Positions 11,313-21,420 are shown, counted from the stretch's first letter. The stretch: 64,000 nucleotides of DNA from Pseudomonas guariconensis (GCF_015680235.1 NZ_JADLJL010000008.1:1-64000); one strand, 5' to 3'. Program-made: numbers and translations. Notes: generated by a model from the letters alone, not told the origin.

Positions 11313-12518
11313 TCAAAAGGCGGCGAAGAGGGGCAGGGCGAGGTACAGCTTGATCACGATGACGTTGATGATGTCGATGAAGAATGCCCCCACCATTGGC
11401 ACCACCAGGAAGGCGAGCTGGGACGCTCCGTAGCGTTGGGTCACCGCCTGCATGTTGGCGATGGCCGTAGGCGTGGCACCCAGGCCGAAACCGCAATGCC
11501 CGGCTGCCAGCACTGCCGCATCGTAGTTGCGGCCCATGACCCTGAATGTGACGAAGATCGCGAACAAGGCCATGACCAGCGTTTGTGCGGTCAACAGAAT
11601 CAGGAAGGGCAATGCCAGGGCCGCGAGGTCCCACAATTTGAGCGACATCAGGGCAATGGCCAGGAACAGCGACAAGCTCACATTGCCCATCACGGACACT
11701 TCTCGCTCGAACACTTGATACAAACCCAAAGCCGAAAGCCCGTTGCGCAAGATGACGCCTACGAACAATACGCAGACGAATGTCGGCAGTTCGAATGCCG
11801 TGCCCTTGAGCCATTCGTTCAAGAGCGAGCCTGCCAGCAGGCTGACCGCGATCAGGGCGATGGTTTCGATCAGGGAGAACGGCGTGATCAGGCGTTCCTT
11901 GTTGGGTTGCTCGAACCCCTTGGGCAGGGTTGGCGCTTCCGACACGATGCCGGGCGTCTGCACGCGGCTGATGAGCAGGCGTGCGACCGGGCCGCCGATC
12001 AACCCGCCCAGTACCAGGCCGAATGTCGCCGAGGCCAGCGCCAGCTCGGACGCCGAGGCCAGGCCGAACTTCTCGCTGAAGGTCGCGCCCCAGGCCGCGC
12101 CGGTACCGTGGCCGCCGGACAAAGTGATCGAGCCCGACAGCAGGCCCATCAGCGGGTCCAGCCCGAGGGCTGTCGCCAGGCCGATGCCCATGGCGTTCTG
12201 GACCACCAGCAGCGCAGTGACCACCAGCAGGAACACGGTAACCACACGCCCGCCTTTCTTCAGGCTGGCGAAGTCTGCGCTCAAGCCGATGGTGGCGAAG
12301 AAGGCGAGCATCAAGGGCGTTTGCAACGAGGTATCGAATTGGACCTGGATGTCCAGGCTGCGCAGGCCCAGCAGCACCAAGGCCACGAGCAGGCCGCCTG
12401 CCACCGGTTCGGGGATGTTGTAGGTGCGCAGGAAACCCAGGCGGGCGACAAGGCCACGCCCCAGCAGCAATACCAGCGAGGCTGCCACCAGCGTTCCATA
12501 GAAGTCGAGCTCAAGCAT
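11313..12518 (-). CDS. gltS: Sodium/glutamate symporter GltS
   Basis: A 401-residue inner-membrane protein of the GltS family that imports glutamate with Na+. Two inverted halves of about five helices each can be read, with the Gly-rich re-entrant segments SGSITLSGGHGTGAAWG (about residues 130-146) and GHCGFGLGATPTAIANMQ in the second half, both hallmarks of the family. The N-terminus MLELDFYGTLVAASLVLLLG is standard. The gene stands alone on the minus strand, between the cop operon and the TyrR-like regulator. An upstream AT-rich stretch (12540-12650) probably holds its promoter, but no confident boxes were found. Confidence 0.94.
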   Translation of the reverse strand: MLELDFYGTLVAASLVLLLGRGLVARLGFLRTYNIPEPVAGGLLVALVLLGLRSLDIQVQFDTSLQTPLMLAFFATIGLSADFASLKKGGRVVTVFLLVVTALLVVQNAMGIGLATALGLDPLMGLLSGSITLSGGHGTGAAWGATFSEKFGLASASELALASATFGLVLGGLIGGPVARLLISRVQTPGIVSEAPTLPKGFEQPNKERLITPFSLIETIALIAVSLLAGSLLNEWLKGTAFELPTFVCVLFVGVILRNGLSALGLYQVFEREVSVMGNVSLSLFLAIALMSLKLWDLAALALPFLILLTAQTLVMALFAIFVTFRVMGRNYDAAVLAAGHCGFGLGATPTAIANMQAVTQRYGASQLAFLVVPMVGAFFIDIINVIVIKLYLALPLFAAF

Positions 12519-12653
12519 GTGAGTGCACTCTTTGAATCTTCAGAAGAATATTGACTAGAGCGCGGGATTCTAGGTGTGAAGTGTCGGTTAGTTATGTAAG
12601 GGGATTCTGAAGTTAATCGACTTAATATTTAAAGTTCAGGGGAAAGATAGTTT

Positions 12654-14162
12654 TCAATGCTTGCCCGGAATACCGTATTTGCGCAGCCGTTGGGCGATGG
12701 CGGTGTGCGAGGTCTGCAGGCGCCCGGCCAGCTGCCGGGTCGAGGGGTAGCTCAGGTACAGACGTTGCAACAGGTCGCGCTCGAAGGCCTGCACCGCTTG
12801 CTCCAGGCTCGCCACTTCGCCGTCCTGGCCACGCGCCACGGAGGTGCCGGCGATGTCGAGGTCGCCGATGTCCACCAGGCTACCTTCGCAGATGGCCGCG
12901 GCACGGAAGATCACGTTCTGCAGCTGGCGCACGTTGCCCGGCCAGGGGTTGGCGAGCAGTGCCGAATGGGTGGCCGGGGCCAGGCGGCAGGGTGGGCGCT
13001 GGATCTGCGTGCAGGCCTGCTGCATGAAGAAATGCGCCAGCAGGAGGATGTCCTGGCCCCGCTCGCGCAGGGGCGGTACCTGCAGGTTGAGCACGTTGAG
13101 GCGGTAGAACAGGTCTTCGCGGAAGGTGCCTTCGGCGACCATGCGCTCCAGGTCGCGGTGGGTGGCGCTGATGATGCGCACATCGACTTTGACCTCGCGG
13201 TCGCCGCCTACCCGGCGGAAGCTGCCGTCGCTGAGAAACCGCAGCAGCTTGGCTTGCAAGTAAGGCGACATCTCACCGATCTCGTCGAGGAACACCGTAC
13301 CCTGGTTGGCCAGCTCCATCAGCCCTGGCTTGCCGCCGCGCTGCGCGCCGGTGAAGGCGCCGGGGGCATAGCCGAACAGTTCGCTCTCGGCCAGGCTCTC
13401 CGGCAGGGCGGCGCAGTTCAGTGCAAGGAAGGGGGCTGCATGGCGACTGCTGATGGCATGGCAGGCGCGGGCCACCAGCTCCTTGCCGGTACCGGTCTCG
13501 CCATGCACCAGCAGCGGTGCGTCCAGGGCCGCTACTCGCAGGGCGCGGGCCTTGAGGGTGCGGATTGCCGGCGAGTCGCCGAGCAGTGCGTCGAAGCCTT
13601 CGGCGTGGTCGTGGCGCAGGGCCGAGAGGCGCTCGCCCATGCGCGTCGGCGGGTAGAGCGTCAGCAGGCCGCCGGCGTTGGTGATCGGCGTGGCATCGAG
13701 CAGCAGGCTTTGGCCGTTGAGCTGCATCTCGCGCATCGGCAGGTGGAAGTTGTTTTCCACCAGGGCCTCGAGCAGCCCAGGGTCGTCGAACAGTTCGCCC
13801 ACCGAGCGCCCAGCGGACTCGCGCCCGCACAGTGCGATCAGCGCGGGGTTGGCCAGCAGCACCAGGCCTGCGCTGTCCACTGCCAGTACCGGGTCGCTCA
13901 TCGCGGCGAGCAGTGCGTCGAGCTGCAGGTGGCGGCGCTGGCCTGGGAGGATGTCGACCACTTCCACCGACTGCACCCCCTGAACCTCGAACAGCGCGTC
14001 GTGAAGCTCCTCCAGCACGGCGGGGCTCAGGGTCGGCGCGTCGATGTAGACATTGGGCGGGACCATCTCCACGGCATCCAGGTTGAGGTTGCGTGCGCCG
14101 AGCAGGGCCAGGACTTCCTGGGTGATGCCGACGCGGTCGATGAAGCTGACGTGGATGCGCAT
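12654..14162 (-). CDS. gcsR: TyrR/GcsR-like sigma-54 enhancer-binding regulator
   Basis: A 502-residue TyrR-family activator. An N-terminal ACT domain (about residues 1-75, [22 protein letters not shown]) is a likely amino-acid sensor. A PAS domain follows (about 80-190) and then the AAA+ sigma-54 domain with Walker A GETGTGKE, the sigma-54 contact loop GAFTGA and Walker [11 protein letters not shown]-terminal Fis/TyrR helix-turn-helix ends the protein ([23 protein letters not shown]). The intact GAFTGA loop indicates true sigma-54 activation, unlike E. coli TyrR. The paralogue PhhR is an alternative identity. The nearby sigma-54 promoter with TyrR-like boxes before gcvH favours GcsR. The symbol is an inference. 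Confidence 0.8.
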   Translation of the reverse strand: MRIHVSFIDRVGITQEVLALLGARNLNLDAVEMVPPNVYIDAPTLSPAVLEELHDALFEVQGVQSVEVVDILPGQRRHLQLDALLAAMSDPVLAVDSAGLVLLANPALIALCGRESAGRSVGELFDDPGLLEALVENNFHLPMREMQLNGQSLLLDATPITNAGGLLTLYPPTRMGERLSALRHDHAEGFDALLGDSPAIRTLKARALRVAALDAPLLVHGETGTGKELVARACHAISSRHAAPFLALNCAALPESLAESELFGYAPGAFTGAQRGGKPGLMELANQGTVFLDEIGEMSPYLQAKLLRFLSDGSFRRVGGDREVKVDVRIISATHRDLERMVAEGTFREDLFYRLNVLNLQVPPLRERGQDILLLAHFFMQQACTQIQRPPCRLAPATHSALLANPWPGNVRQLQNVIFRAAAICEGSLVDIGDLDIAGTSVARGQDGEVASLEQAVQAFERDLLQRLYLSYPSTRQLAGRLQTSHTAIAQRLRKYGIPGKH

Positions 14163-14231
14163 GGGGCGATGGGATTTTGGCTGAGAGAAGGGCGGTAGTA
14201 TGCCTCAACATCGCCGGGGCCGCTGCGCAGC

Positions 14232-14305
14232 CCTTTCGCGGCACAAGGCCGCTCCTACAAGGGGACGCATGCTTCTGTAGGAGCGGCCTTGTGCCGCGAA
14301 AGGGT
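14232..14305. repeat. REP pair forming a 29-bp perfect inverted repeat
   Basis: Arms at 14232-14260 and 14277-14305 are exact reverse complements over 29 bp, with a 16-bp spacer. The arms contain the REP core GCGGCACAAGGCCGCTCCTA. It lies in the 157-bp gap between the DUF5064 gene and the TyrR-like regulator, both on the minus strand, and may work as a transcription or mRNA-decay barrier. Confidence 0.85.
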
Positions 14306-14319
14306 CGCAAAGCGGCCCG

Positions 14320-14688
14320 TCACTCCAGATGCTCAGGCTTGATCGGGTCGCCCGACTTCACGTCCAGGGTCTGGCGAATGTCCTCGAACATGTAGTCGTA
14401 GAGCTTGTGCGGCGAGCCGAGGTTCTCGAACTTCTTCGGCGGCGGCAGGTGCGACTGGGCCCTGCGGCTGAGCTGCATGAGAAAACTCGGCAGGACCTGG
14501 TCCTTGGCCAGGAAGAACTTCTCGTCGACCGTTTTGCCCTCGATGCTGCCATGCATGTGGAACTGGATGCCTCTACCTTCCCTTGGGTCCTGCGCCACTT
14601 CGTATTCGATGTTCAGGTCGTAACTATGGTCGTTCTGGTTGAGCGCGGTGCGCTCGATATGCACGTGTCCGGGCTTGTACTGGGCCAT
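14320..14688 (-). CDS. DUF5064 family protein
   Basis: A 122-residue cytoplasmic protein that I recognise as the Pseudomonas DUF5064 family; no function is known. It begins MAQYKPGHVHIERTALNQ and contains a central FHMHGSIEGKTVDEKFFLAKDQV segment. No signal peptide or membrane segment is seen. The start at 14688 follows GGAGGACT; an in-frame extension of 18 residues upstream lacks support. It lies 54 bp after arcC on the same strand, so it may be read through from the arc operon, which hints at expression under low oxygen or on arginine. Confidence 0.75.
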   Translation of the reverse strand: MAQYKPGHVHIERTALNQNDHSYDLNIEYEVAQDPREGRGIQFHMHGSIEGKTVDEKFFLAKDQVLPSFLMQLSRRAQSHLPPPKKFENLGSPHKLYDYMFEDIRQTLDVKSGDPIKPEHLE

Positions 14689-14742
14689 GGCGGAGTCCTC
14701 CGGAAGGTTGAAAACGACGGGCGATCTGCCTGCCAATTGCAT

Positions 14743-15672
14743 TCAACGGTAGCTGATGCCCGGCTTCTCGGTGCTGACGCGGGTGCCGGCGATGCCTTTG
14801 ACGATGTCTTCGATGTTTTCCAGCGAACTGATCACCGCGACCTTGCCGGTGTGGCGGGCGAAGTCGCAGGCGGCCTGCACCTTAGGCCCCATCGAGCCTG
14901 CGGCGAAGCCCAGCTGTTCGAGCTCGTCGGGGTGGGCCTGGGCAATGGCCTTCTGCGTGGGCTTGCCCCAGTCGATGTAGGCCGCGTCGACGTCGGTGGC
15001 GATGATCAGTAGGTCCGCCTCCAGTTGTTCGGCGAGCAGGGCCGAGCACAGGTCCTTGTCGATCACCGCTTCGATGCCCTTGAGCTTGCGATTTTCATCG
15101 TACAGGGTGGGAATGCCGCCGCCGCCGGCGCAGATCACGATGCTGCTCTTTTCCAGCAGCCACTTGATCGGGCGGATCTCGAAGATGCGTTTGGGCTTGG
15201 GGCTGGCGACCACGCGACGGTACTTGTCGCCATCGGCCTTGACCACCCAGCCTTTTTCCTTGGCCAGGCGCTCGGCTTCTTCCTTGCCGTATACCGGGCC
15301 GATGAACTTGGTCGGGTCTTTGAAGGCCGGGTCGTTGGCATCGACTTCGACCTGGGTCAGCAGCGTGGCGAAGGGCACTTCGAAGTCTAAAAGGTTGCCC
15401 AGCTCCTGTTCGATCATGTAGCCGATCATGCCTTCGGTCTCGGCGCCGAGCACGTCCAGCGGGTAGGCTTCATCGGGTTTGTAGGCCTGGCCCTGGAGCG
15501 ACAACAGGCCGACCTGCGGGCCGTTGCCGTGGGCGATGACCAGTTCGTTGCCCGGGTGGATCTTGGCGATCTGCTCGGTGGCGGTACGGATATTGGCGCG
15601 CTGGTTGTCGGCGGTCATGGGCTCGCCGCGACGCAGCAGGGCGTTGCCGCCCAAAGCAACAACGATACGCAT
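14743..15672 (-). CDS. arcC: Carbamate kinase
   Basis: A 309-residue carbamate kinase, the last step of the arginine deiminase pathway (carbamoyl phosphate plus ADP gives ATP, CO2 and ammonia). The N-terminal nucleotide fold [18 protein letters not shown] is diagnostic. [15 protein letters not shown] and the [13 protein letters not shown] motif near the C-terminus are also conserved. The start at 15672 is preceded by AAAGGACATTC. Length fits the family. Fourth gene of arcDABC, separated from arcB by a 28-bp hairpin. Confidence 0.97.
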   Translation of the reverse strand: MRIVVALGGNALLRRGEPMTADNQRANIRTATEQIAKIHPGNELVIAHGNGPQVGLLSLQGQAYKPDEAYPLDVLGAETEGMIGYMIEQELGNLLDFEVPFATLLTQVEVDANDPAFKDPTKFIGPVYGKEEAERLAKEKGWVVKADGDKYRRVVASPKPKRIFEIRPIKWLLEKSSIVICAGGGGIPTLYDENRKLKGIEAVIDKDLCSALLAEQLEADLLIIATDVDAAYIDWGKPTQKAIAQAHPDELEQLGFAAGSMGPKVQAACDFARHTGKVAVISSLENIEDIVKGIAGTRVSTEKPGISYR

Positions 15673-15712
15673 GGTGAATGTCCTTTTGAAATGGAGTGAA
15701 CGCCTCGTTCTT

Positions 15713-15740
15713 TGTGGGAGCCGGCAAGCCGGCTCCCACA
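15713..15740. repeat. REP-like perfect hairpin between arcB and arcC
   Basis: A 28-bp palindrome with 12-bp arms (TGTGGGAGCCGG and its complement) around CAAG. It lies in the arcB-arcC gap inside the operon and could modulate arcC expression relative to arcBA. Confidence 0.8.
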
Positions 15741-15767
15741 GAGTTCCCACAAGGAACGAGAGGGTTG

Positions 15768-16778
15768 TCAGAGGTCAGCCAGGGTCGATACCAGGATCGC
15801 CTTGATGGTGTGCATGCGGTTTTCCGCCTGTTCGAAGGCGATGCACGCCGGCGACTCGAACACGTCGTCGGTGACTTCGATGCCGTTGGCCAGGTGCGGG
15901 TACTGTTCGGCGATCTGCTTGCCGACCTTGGTCTCGGAGTTGTGGAACGCCGGCAGGCAGTGCATGAACTTGGTGCGTGGGTTGCCGGTGGCCTTCATCA
16001 GCTCCTTGTTCACCTGGTAGGGCAGCAGCAACTTGATGCGCTCGCCCCAGGCCTCGACCGGCTCGCCCATCGAGACCCAGACGTCGGTGTGGACGAAGTC
16101 CACGCCATCGACCGCGGCTTTCGGGTCTTCGGTAAGGCTGATGCGCGCGCCGCTCTCCTCGGCGTATTGCTTGCAGCGTTGCACCAGGTCGTCATGGGGC
16201 CACAGCTCCCGGGGCGCGGCGATACGCACGTCCATGCCGAGTTTGGCGCCGATCAGCAGCAATGAGTTGCCCATGTTGTTGCGGGCATCGCCCAGATAGG
16301 CATAGCTGATGTCATGCAGCGGCTTGTCGCTGTGCTCGCGCATGGTCAGCACGTCGGCGATCATCTGGGTCGGGTGGTACTCGTCGGTCAGGCCGTTGAA
16401 CACCGGCACGCCGGCGAACTTGGCCAGTTCCTCGACGATCTCCTGCTTGAAGCCACGGTATTCGATGGCATCGTACATGCGCCCGAGCACTCGGGCGGTG
16501 TCCTTCATGCTCTCCTTGTGGCCGATCTGCGAGGAGTTGGGGTCGATGTAGGTGACGTTGGCGCCTTGGTCGTAGGCGGCGACTTCGAAGGCGCAGCGGG
16601 TGCGGGTCGAGGTCTTTTCGAAGATCAGGGCGATGTTGTTGCCCTTGAGGTGCTGCTGCTCGGTGCCGGTGTACTTGGCGCGCTTGAGGTCGCGGGACAG
16701 GTCCAGCAGGTATTTCAGTTCACGGGTGCTGTGGTGTTCGAGGCTGAGCAGGTTGCGGTTGTGGATATTGAACGCCAT
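15768..16778 (-). CDS. arcB: Catabolic ornithine carbamoyltransferase
   Basis: A 336-residue ornithine carbamoyltransferase that phosphorolyses citrulline to ornithine and carbamoyl phosphate. The carbamoyl-phosphate site STRTR lies in [18 protein letters not shown] (about residue 55), and the ornithine/carbamoyl loop HCLPAFHN near residue 273. The protein matches the longer catabolic type rather than the anabolic ArgF of about 305 residues. Second enzyme gene of arcDABC, 68 bp after arcA. Arginine catabolism by this route yields ATP under oxygen limitation. Confidence 0.96.
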   Translation of the reverse strand: MAFNIHNRNLLSLEHHSTRELKYLLDLSRDLKRAKYTGTEQQHLKGNNIALIFEKTSTRTRCAFEVAAYDQGANVTYIDPNSSQIGHKESMKDTARVLGRMYDAIEYRGFKQEIVEELAKFAGVPVFNGLTDEYHPTQMIADVLTMREHSDKPLHDISYAYLGDARNNMGNSLLLIGAKLGMDVRIAAPRELWPHDDLVQRCKQYAEESGARISLTEDPKAAVDGVDFVHTDVWVSMGEPVEAWGERIKLLLPYQVNKELMKATGNPRTKFMHCLPAFHNSETKVGKQIAEQYPHLANGIEVTDDVFESPACIAFEQAENRMHTIKAILVSTLADL

Positions 16779-16846
16779 GACGGTTCTCCTTGGATTCGGG
16801 GTCGACCCGGCTGCCGCCTTGTGGGGGCCGCCGGGGGTGTGATGGC

Positions 16847-18100
16847 CTAGTAGTCGATGGGGTCGCGTACGATCGGGCAGGTCATGCAGTGGCCACCGCC
16901 GCGGCCTCGGCCCAGTTCGCCGGCACTGATGGTGATGACCTCGATCCCGGCTTTGCGCAGCAAGGTGTTGGTGTAGGTATTGCGGTCGTAGCCGATGACC
17001 ACGCCTGGCTCCAGCGCCACCACGTTGTTGCCGTCATCCCACTGCTCGCGCTCGGCGGCGAAGCTGTTGCCGCCGGTCTCGACCACGCGCAGCTTGACGC
17101 CCAGCTGTTCGCCGACCACCTCGATGAACGACTTGTTCTCGCGGCGTACGTCCATGCCGTAGGGCTTGCTTTCGTCCGGGCGGATGATGAACGGCACGAT
17201 CTCGCGCACCACTTCCGGGAAGACCGTGACCAGGTCGCGGTCGCAGAAGCTGAACACGGTGTCCAGGTGCATGGCCGCGCGGGACTTCGGCAGCCCGGCG
17301 ACGATCACTTTCTCTACCGCGCCTTTGGCGAACAGGTTCTGTGCCAGTTGGCCGATGGCCTGGCGCGAGGTGCGCTCACCCATGCCGATCAGCACGATGC
17401 CCTTGCCGATCGGCATGACGTCGCCGCCTTCGAGGGTGGCCTGGCCATGCTCCTGGTCCGGGTCGCCGTACCAGACCTGGAAGTCGGCCTTGGTGAACTC
17501 AGGGTGGAACTTGTAGATGGCGGTGGTCAGCAGGGTTTCCTGGCGTCGCGCCGGCCAGTACATCGGGTTGAGGGTCACGCCGCCGTAGATCCAGCAGGTG
17601 GTGTCGCGGGTGAACTGGGTATTGGGCAGCGGCGGCAGGATGAAGCTGGAATGGCCCAGGTAGTCGTTGTACATGTTGACCACGCTGGCGCCTTCGCTCT
17701 GCGGCAGGTCCTGGCCGGCCACGCCGCCGATCAGGAATTCGGCCAGGTGGCGTGGCTCCTGGCCTTCGAGCCAGCTGCGCACTTCGTTGGTCAGGCCCAC
17801 CCCGACGGTGTCAGGGGTGATCTTACGGTCGAGGATCCACTTCAGGGCCTCGGGGTTCTGCACGATGTCGGTGAGCAGGTTGTGCATTTCCAGTACATCC
17901 ACCCCGCGCTCGCGCATCTTGGTGACGAAGTCGAAGTGGTCGCGCTTGGCCTGGTCGACCCAGATCACATCGTCGAACAACAGCTCGTCGCAGTTGCTCG
18001 GGGTCAGGCGCTTGTGCGCCAGTCCCGGGGCGCAGACCATTACCTTGCGCAGCTTGCCTGCTTCGGAGTGGACACCGTACATGTGTTTTTCCGTGGACAT
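16847..18100 (-). CDS. arcA: Arginine deiminase
   Basis: A 417-residue arginine deiminase (arginine to citrulline plus ammonia). The catalytic cysteine is C405 in [14 protein letters not shown], equivalent to Cys406 of the P. aeruginosa enzyme. Other conserved blocks are [18 protein letters not shown] near the N-terminus and [15 protein letters not shown] with the active-site His and Asp. Cytoplasmic. It follows arcD by 32 bp and precedes arcB, in the standard Pseudomonas order. Confidence 0.97.
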   Translation of the reverse strand: MSTEKHMYGVHSEAGKLRKVMVCAPGLAHKRLTPSNCDELLFDDVIWVDQAKRDHFDFVTKMRERGVDVLEMHNLLTDIVQNPEALKWILDRKITPDTVGVGLTNEVRSWLEGQEPRHLAEFLIGGVAGQDLPQSEGASVVNMYNDYLGHSSFILPPLPNTQFTRDTTCWIYGGVTLNPMYWPARRQETLLTTAIYKFHPEFTKADFQVWYGDPDQEHGQATLEGGDVMPIGKGIVLIGMGERTSRQAIGQLAQNLFAKGAVEKVIVAGLPKSRAAMHLDTVFSFCDRDLVTVFPEVVREIVPFIIRPDESKPYGMDVRRENKSFIEVVGEQLGVKLRVVETGGNSFAAEREQWDDGNNVVALEPGVVIGYDRNTYTNTLLRKAGIEVITISAGELGRGRGGGHCMTCPIVRDPIDY

Positions 18101-18132
18101 GGTTCATTCCTCCAAAAATGCGAAGACGTGGT

Positions 18133-19560
18133 TCAAAGGGTCAGGAAGCCGTCGTACAGGCCGTAGGCCGCCACCAGGGCGCCGACCACGACGGCTGCGA
18201 AGATCAGTTTTTCCACGTTGGTGAAGATAGGTTGGCCCACCTCGCGCTTGGCCTTGGCGAACAGGATCGCGCCAGGGGCATAGAGCAGGGCCGAGAGCAG
18301 CAGGTACTTCACGCCGCCGGCGTACAGCAGCCAGATGGCGTACAGCAGGGCGATGCCACCGATGACCAGGTCCTTCTTGCGTTCGGCCAGGGCCTGCTCG
18401 TAGGTCTCGCTGCGCATTGCCAGCAGCACCGCGTAGGCGGCCGACCACAGGTAGGGCACTAGGATCATCGAGGTGGCGAGGTAGATCAGCGACAGGTAGG
18501 TGCTGTTGGAGAACAGCGTGATGACCAGGAAGATCTGCACCATGGCGTTGGTCAGCCACAGGGCGTTGGCCGGCACATGGTTGGCGTTCTCGCGGCGCAG
18601 GAACTCCGGCATGGTGTGGTCCTTGGCCGCGGCGAACATGATCTCGGCACACAGCAGTACCCACGACAGCAAGGCGCCGAGCAGCGAGATGATCAGGCCG
18701 ACACTGATCAGCACCGCGCCCCAGTGACCGACCACGTGCTCGAGTACGGCAGCCATCGACGGGTTTTGCAGCTTGGCCAGCTCCGGTTGGGTCATCACGC
18801 CCAGCGACAACACGTTGACCAGTACCAGGAACAGCAGCACGGTGATGAAGCCAATGACCGTGGCCTTGCCCACGTCGGCGCGTTTTTCCGCCCGCGAGGA
18901 GAAGATGCTCGCGCCCTCGATGCCGATGAACACCCACACGGTCACCAGCATCATGTTGCGCACCTGATCCATCACGCTGCCCAGGTCCGGCGAGCCTTCG
19001 CCCCAGATGTCGGCGGTGAAGATGTCGAGCTTGAAGGCGAACAGGCAGATCAGGGCGAACAGCGCCAGCGGCACGACTTTGGCCACCGTGGTGACCAGGT
19101 TGATGAACGCCGCTTCCTTGATGCCGCGCAGCACCAGGAAGTGCACCGACCACAGCAGGATGGACGCGCCGATCACTGCGGCGGGGGTATTGCCTTCACC
19201 GAAGATCGGGAAGAAATAGCCCAGCGTGCTGAACAACAGCACGAAGTAGCCGACGTTGCCCAGCCAGGCGCTGATCCAGTAACCCCAGGCCGAGGAAAAG
19301 CCCATGTAGTCACCGAAACCGGCCTTGGCGTAGGCATACACCCCGCCGTCCAGGTCGGGCTTGCGGTTGGCCAGGGTCTGGAACACGAAGGCCAGGGTCA
19401 ACATGCCCACGGCGGTAATGGCCCAACCGATCAGCACCGCGCCGACACCGGCACTGGCTGCCATGTTTTGCGGTAATGAAAAGATGCCGCCGCCAATCAT
19501 CGAGCCGACGACAAGTGCAACGAGTGCACCCAGTTTTAGTTTTCCGGGAGAATCAGACAT
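18133..19560 (-). CDS. arcD: Arginine/ornithine antiporter ArcD
   Basis: A 475-residue APC-superfamily exchanger with about 13 membrane helices that imports arginine in exchange for ornithine. The family glycine motif GSMIGGGIFSLPQNMA lies in helix 1. First gene of arcDABC. GGAG is 7 nt before the ATG, and an Anr-like box is centred 68 bp upstream. A close paralogue lies head-to-head at 19993. The operon order D-A-B-C shows this copy is the arginine deiminase pathway transporter. Confidence 0.94.
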   Translation of the reverse strand: MSDSPGKLKLGALVALVVGSMIGGGIFSLPQNMAASAGVGAVLIGWAITAVGMLTLAFVFQTLANRKPDLDGGVYAYAKAGFGDYMGFSSAWGYWISAWLGNVGYFVLLFSTLGYFFPIFGEGNTPAAVIGASILLWSVHFLVLRGIKEAAFINLVTTVAKVVPLALFALICLFAFKLDIFTADIWGEGSPDLGSVMDQVRNMMLVTVWVFIGIEGASIFSSRAEKRADVGKATVIGFITVLLFLVLVNVLSLGVMTQPELAKLQNPSMAAVLEHVVGHWGAVLISVGLIISLLGALLSWVLLCAEIMFAAAKDHTMPEFLRRENANHVPANALWLTNAMVQIFLVITLFSNSTYLSLIYLATSMILVPYLWSAAYAVLLAMRSETYEQALAERKKDLVIGGIALLYAIWLLYAGGVKYLLLSALLYAPGAILFAKAKREVGQPIFTNVEKLIFAAVVVGALVAAYGLYDGFLTL

Positions 19561-19621
19561 TTAACAACTCCATGTCAGGAGAACGTTGACCTCAGCGTAA
19601 TTCCGACGTCGTTGCCATTCG

Positions 19622-19635
19622 CTGACCTGGGTCAG
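19622..19635 (-). promoter_or_regulatory. Anr-like box and promoter of arcDABC
   Basis: A perfect dyad CTGACCTGGGTCAG matches the Anr/Fnr consensus TTGAY-N4-RTCAA at 8 of 10 positions; the two outer bases differ. A -10-like TACGCT (19594-19599, minus strand) is centred 32 bp downstream, exactly the class II FNR spacing. This predicts transcription start near 19587. Known arc operons are Anr-activated. Confidence 0.5.
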
Positions 19636-19834
19636 TTTATGACGATGTGAAGTAGGAAAATTCCTTCACATAACCTCCTGGAGCGTGCCGACTACCCGGC
19701 TGCAGGCCTTGCGCGCTGGCACTTCCATGTCGATCTAGAGTAAACACTCTGTGTCGCCTGCGAGCATAGAACGCTAGCCGTTTTTGGCTGAGAAGCAAGT
19801 TTCGGTACATATTCTGTATTAAAAGTTTCAGGCG

Positions 19835-19848
19835 TTGACCTGAGGCAA
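19835..19848. promoter_or_regulatory. Second Anr-like box between the arcD paralogues
   Basis: TTGACCTGAGGCAA matches TTGAY-N4-RTCAA at 9 of 10 defined positions. It lies 275 bp from arcD and 145 bp from the divergent paralogue, without a well-placed -10 for either, so its target is uncertain. Confidence 0.4.
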
Positions 19849-19992
19849 GGAACGCGCAGTATTAATACCAAGGACATAGAACGCGTTGTTATGAGTTTTT
19901 AACGTTTGATCGCATGGGCTACTATAAAACGCTGCAGTTATTTATAGGGGCGGTTGTTTCATGCGTATTGCAACGCACCAAGGAGAGGACCC

Positions 19993-21420
19993 ATGGCTGA
20001 ACCGGGACAAAAGCTGCGCCTGGGTGCGTTGATCGCACTGGTGGTCGGCTCGATGATTGGCGGCGGCATCTTTTCGTTGCCGCAGAACATGGCGGCCCGG
20101 GCCGATGTCGGGGCGGTACTGATCGGTTGGGGGATCACCGCAGTGGGCATGTTGGCGCTGGCCTTCGTGTTTCAGACCCTGGCCAACCGCAAGCCTGAAC
20201 TCGACTCCGGGGTGTATGCCTATGCCAAGGCCGGTTTCGGTGACTACATGGGTTTTTCCTCGGCCTGGGGTTACTGGATCAGCGCCTGGCTGGGCAACGT
20301 CGGCTATTTCGTCCTGCTGTTCAGCACGCTGGGCTTCTACTACCCGGTGTTCGGCGAAGGCAACACGCCGGCGGCCATCGGCTGCGCCTCGCTGCTGCTA
20401 TGGGCGGTGCACTTCCTGGTGCTGCGCGGCATCAAGGAAGCGGCGTTCATCAACCAGGTGACCACCATCGCCAAGGTGGTACCGCTGTTGATGTTCATCG
20501 TCATCGCGGCCTTTGCCTTCCGTGCCGATATCTTCACCCGCGACATCTGGGGCCTGGGCAACCCGAAGTTCGGCGGCGTGCTGGAGCAGGTGCGCAACAT
20601 GATGCTGGTGACCGTGTTCGTGTTCATCGGTATCGAGGGCGCCAGCGTCTATTCCGGCCGGGCCCTGCATCGCTCGGACGTGGGCAAGGCCACGGTGATC
20701 GGTTTTCTTGGTGTATTGGCCCTGCTGGTGCTGGTCAATGTGCTGTCGCTAGGGGTGATGACCCAGCCGGAACTGGCCAAGCTGCAGAACCCGTCGCTGG
20801 CATCGGTACTCGAGCACATCGTCGGGCCCTGGGGCGCGTTGCTGATCAGCATCGGGCTGGCGGTGTCGTTGCTCGGGGCCTTGCTGTCGTGGGCACTGCT
20901 GTGCGCGGAGATCCTCTTCGCCACGGCCCGGGACAAGACCATGCCACGTTTCCTGGCGCGGGAAAACGCCAACCATGTACCGGCCAATGCGCTGTGGTTG
21001 ACCAACTGCATGATCCAGGGCTTCCTGCTGATCACCCTGTTCTCCGCGGGCACCTATACCAGCCTGATCTACCTGGCCTCGTCGATGATCCTGGTGCCGT
21101 ACTTTTGGTCCGCGGCCTATGCTGTGTTGCTGACGCTGCGCGGTGAAGGTTATGCCGGGCAACAACGGCGGCGCCGCAAGGACCTGCTGGTGGCCATGGT
21201 CGCGTTGCTCTATGCCGTCTGGCTGCTATATGCCGGAGGTCTCAAGTACTTGCTGCTGTCGGCGCTGTTGTATGCGCCTGGGGTGATCCTGTTTGCCCGG
21301 GCCAAGCATGAGCAGGGGCAAGCCCTGTTCACCCGATGGGAGAAGCTGATCTTCGCAGCGGTGCTGGCCGGGGCCGGCCTGGCCGCCTACGCGCTGTATT
21401 CAGGAGTGCTGAGCTTGTGA
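19993..21420 (+). CDS. ArcD-like arginine/ornithine antiporter, second copy
   Basis: A 475-residue APC-superfamily exchanger, about four residues in five identical to the adjacent ArcD by eye and of exactly the same length. It keeps GSMIGGGIFSLPQNMA in helix 1 and about 13 hydrophobic helices. The start at 19993 is chosen because AAGGAGAGGACCC precedes it; 13 extra in-frame upstream residues have no ribosome site. It is divergent from arcDABC and has no enzyme gene behind it, so it may serve another basic amino acid or another growth condition. Its last 21 bp overlap the convergent ybaN-like gene. Confidence 0.9.
   Translation: MAEPGQKLRLGALIALVVGSMIGGGIFSLPQNMAARADVGAVLIGWGITAVGMLALAFVFQTLANRKPELDSGVYAYAKAGFGDYMGFSSAWGYWISAWLGNVGYFVLLFSTLGFYYPVFGEGNTPAAIGCASLLLWAVHFLVLRGIKEAAFINQVTTIAKVVPLLMFIVIAAFAFRADIFTRDIWGLGNPKFGGVLEQVRNMMLVTVFVFIGIEGASVYSGRALHRSDVGKATVIGFLGVLALLVLVNVLSLGVMTQPELAKLQNPSLASVLEHIVGPWGALLISIGLAVSLLGALLSWALLCAEILFATARDKTMPRFLARENANHVPANALWLTNCMIQGFLLITLFSAGTYTSLIYLASSMILVPYFWSAAYAVLLTLRGEGYAGQQRRRRKDLLVAMVALLYAVWLLYAGGLKYLLLSALLYAPGVILFARAKHEQGQALFTRWEKLIFAAVLAGAGLAAYALYSGVLSL

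Larger units (their letters stand above)
19561..19992. other. 432-bp divergent regulatory region between arcD paralogues
   Basis: No gene is supported here. The region holds two Anr-like boxes (19622-19635 and 19835-19848), a loose ArgR-type half site TGTCGC at 19752-19757, and an AT-rich stretch (19890-19950) with TATAAA and TTTATA hexamers that probably contains the promoter of the plus-strand paralogue. Its length and AT content contrast with flanking genes. Confidence 0.5.

Noticed and set aside
19752..19767. ArgR-type site TGTCGC-N8-AT
   Set aside because: Matches the consensus as a loose half site only and cannot be told from chance.
19906..19919. Anr half-site TTGAT near the arcD paralogue start
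   Set aside because: Only the left half matches (TTGAT-N4-TGGGC). The hexamer at the expected -10 position is poor.
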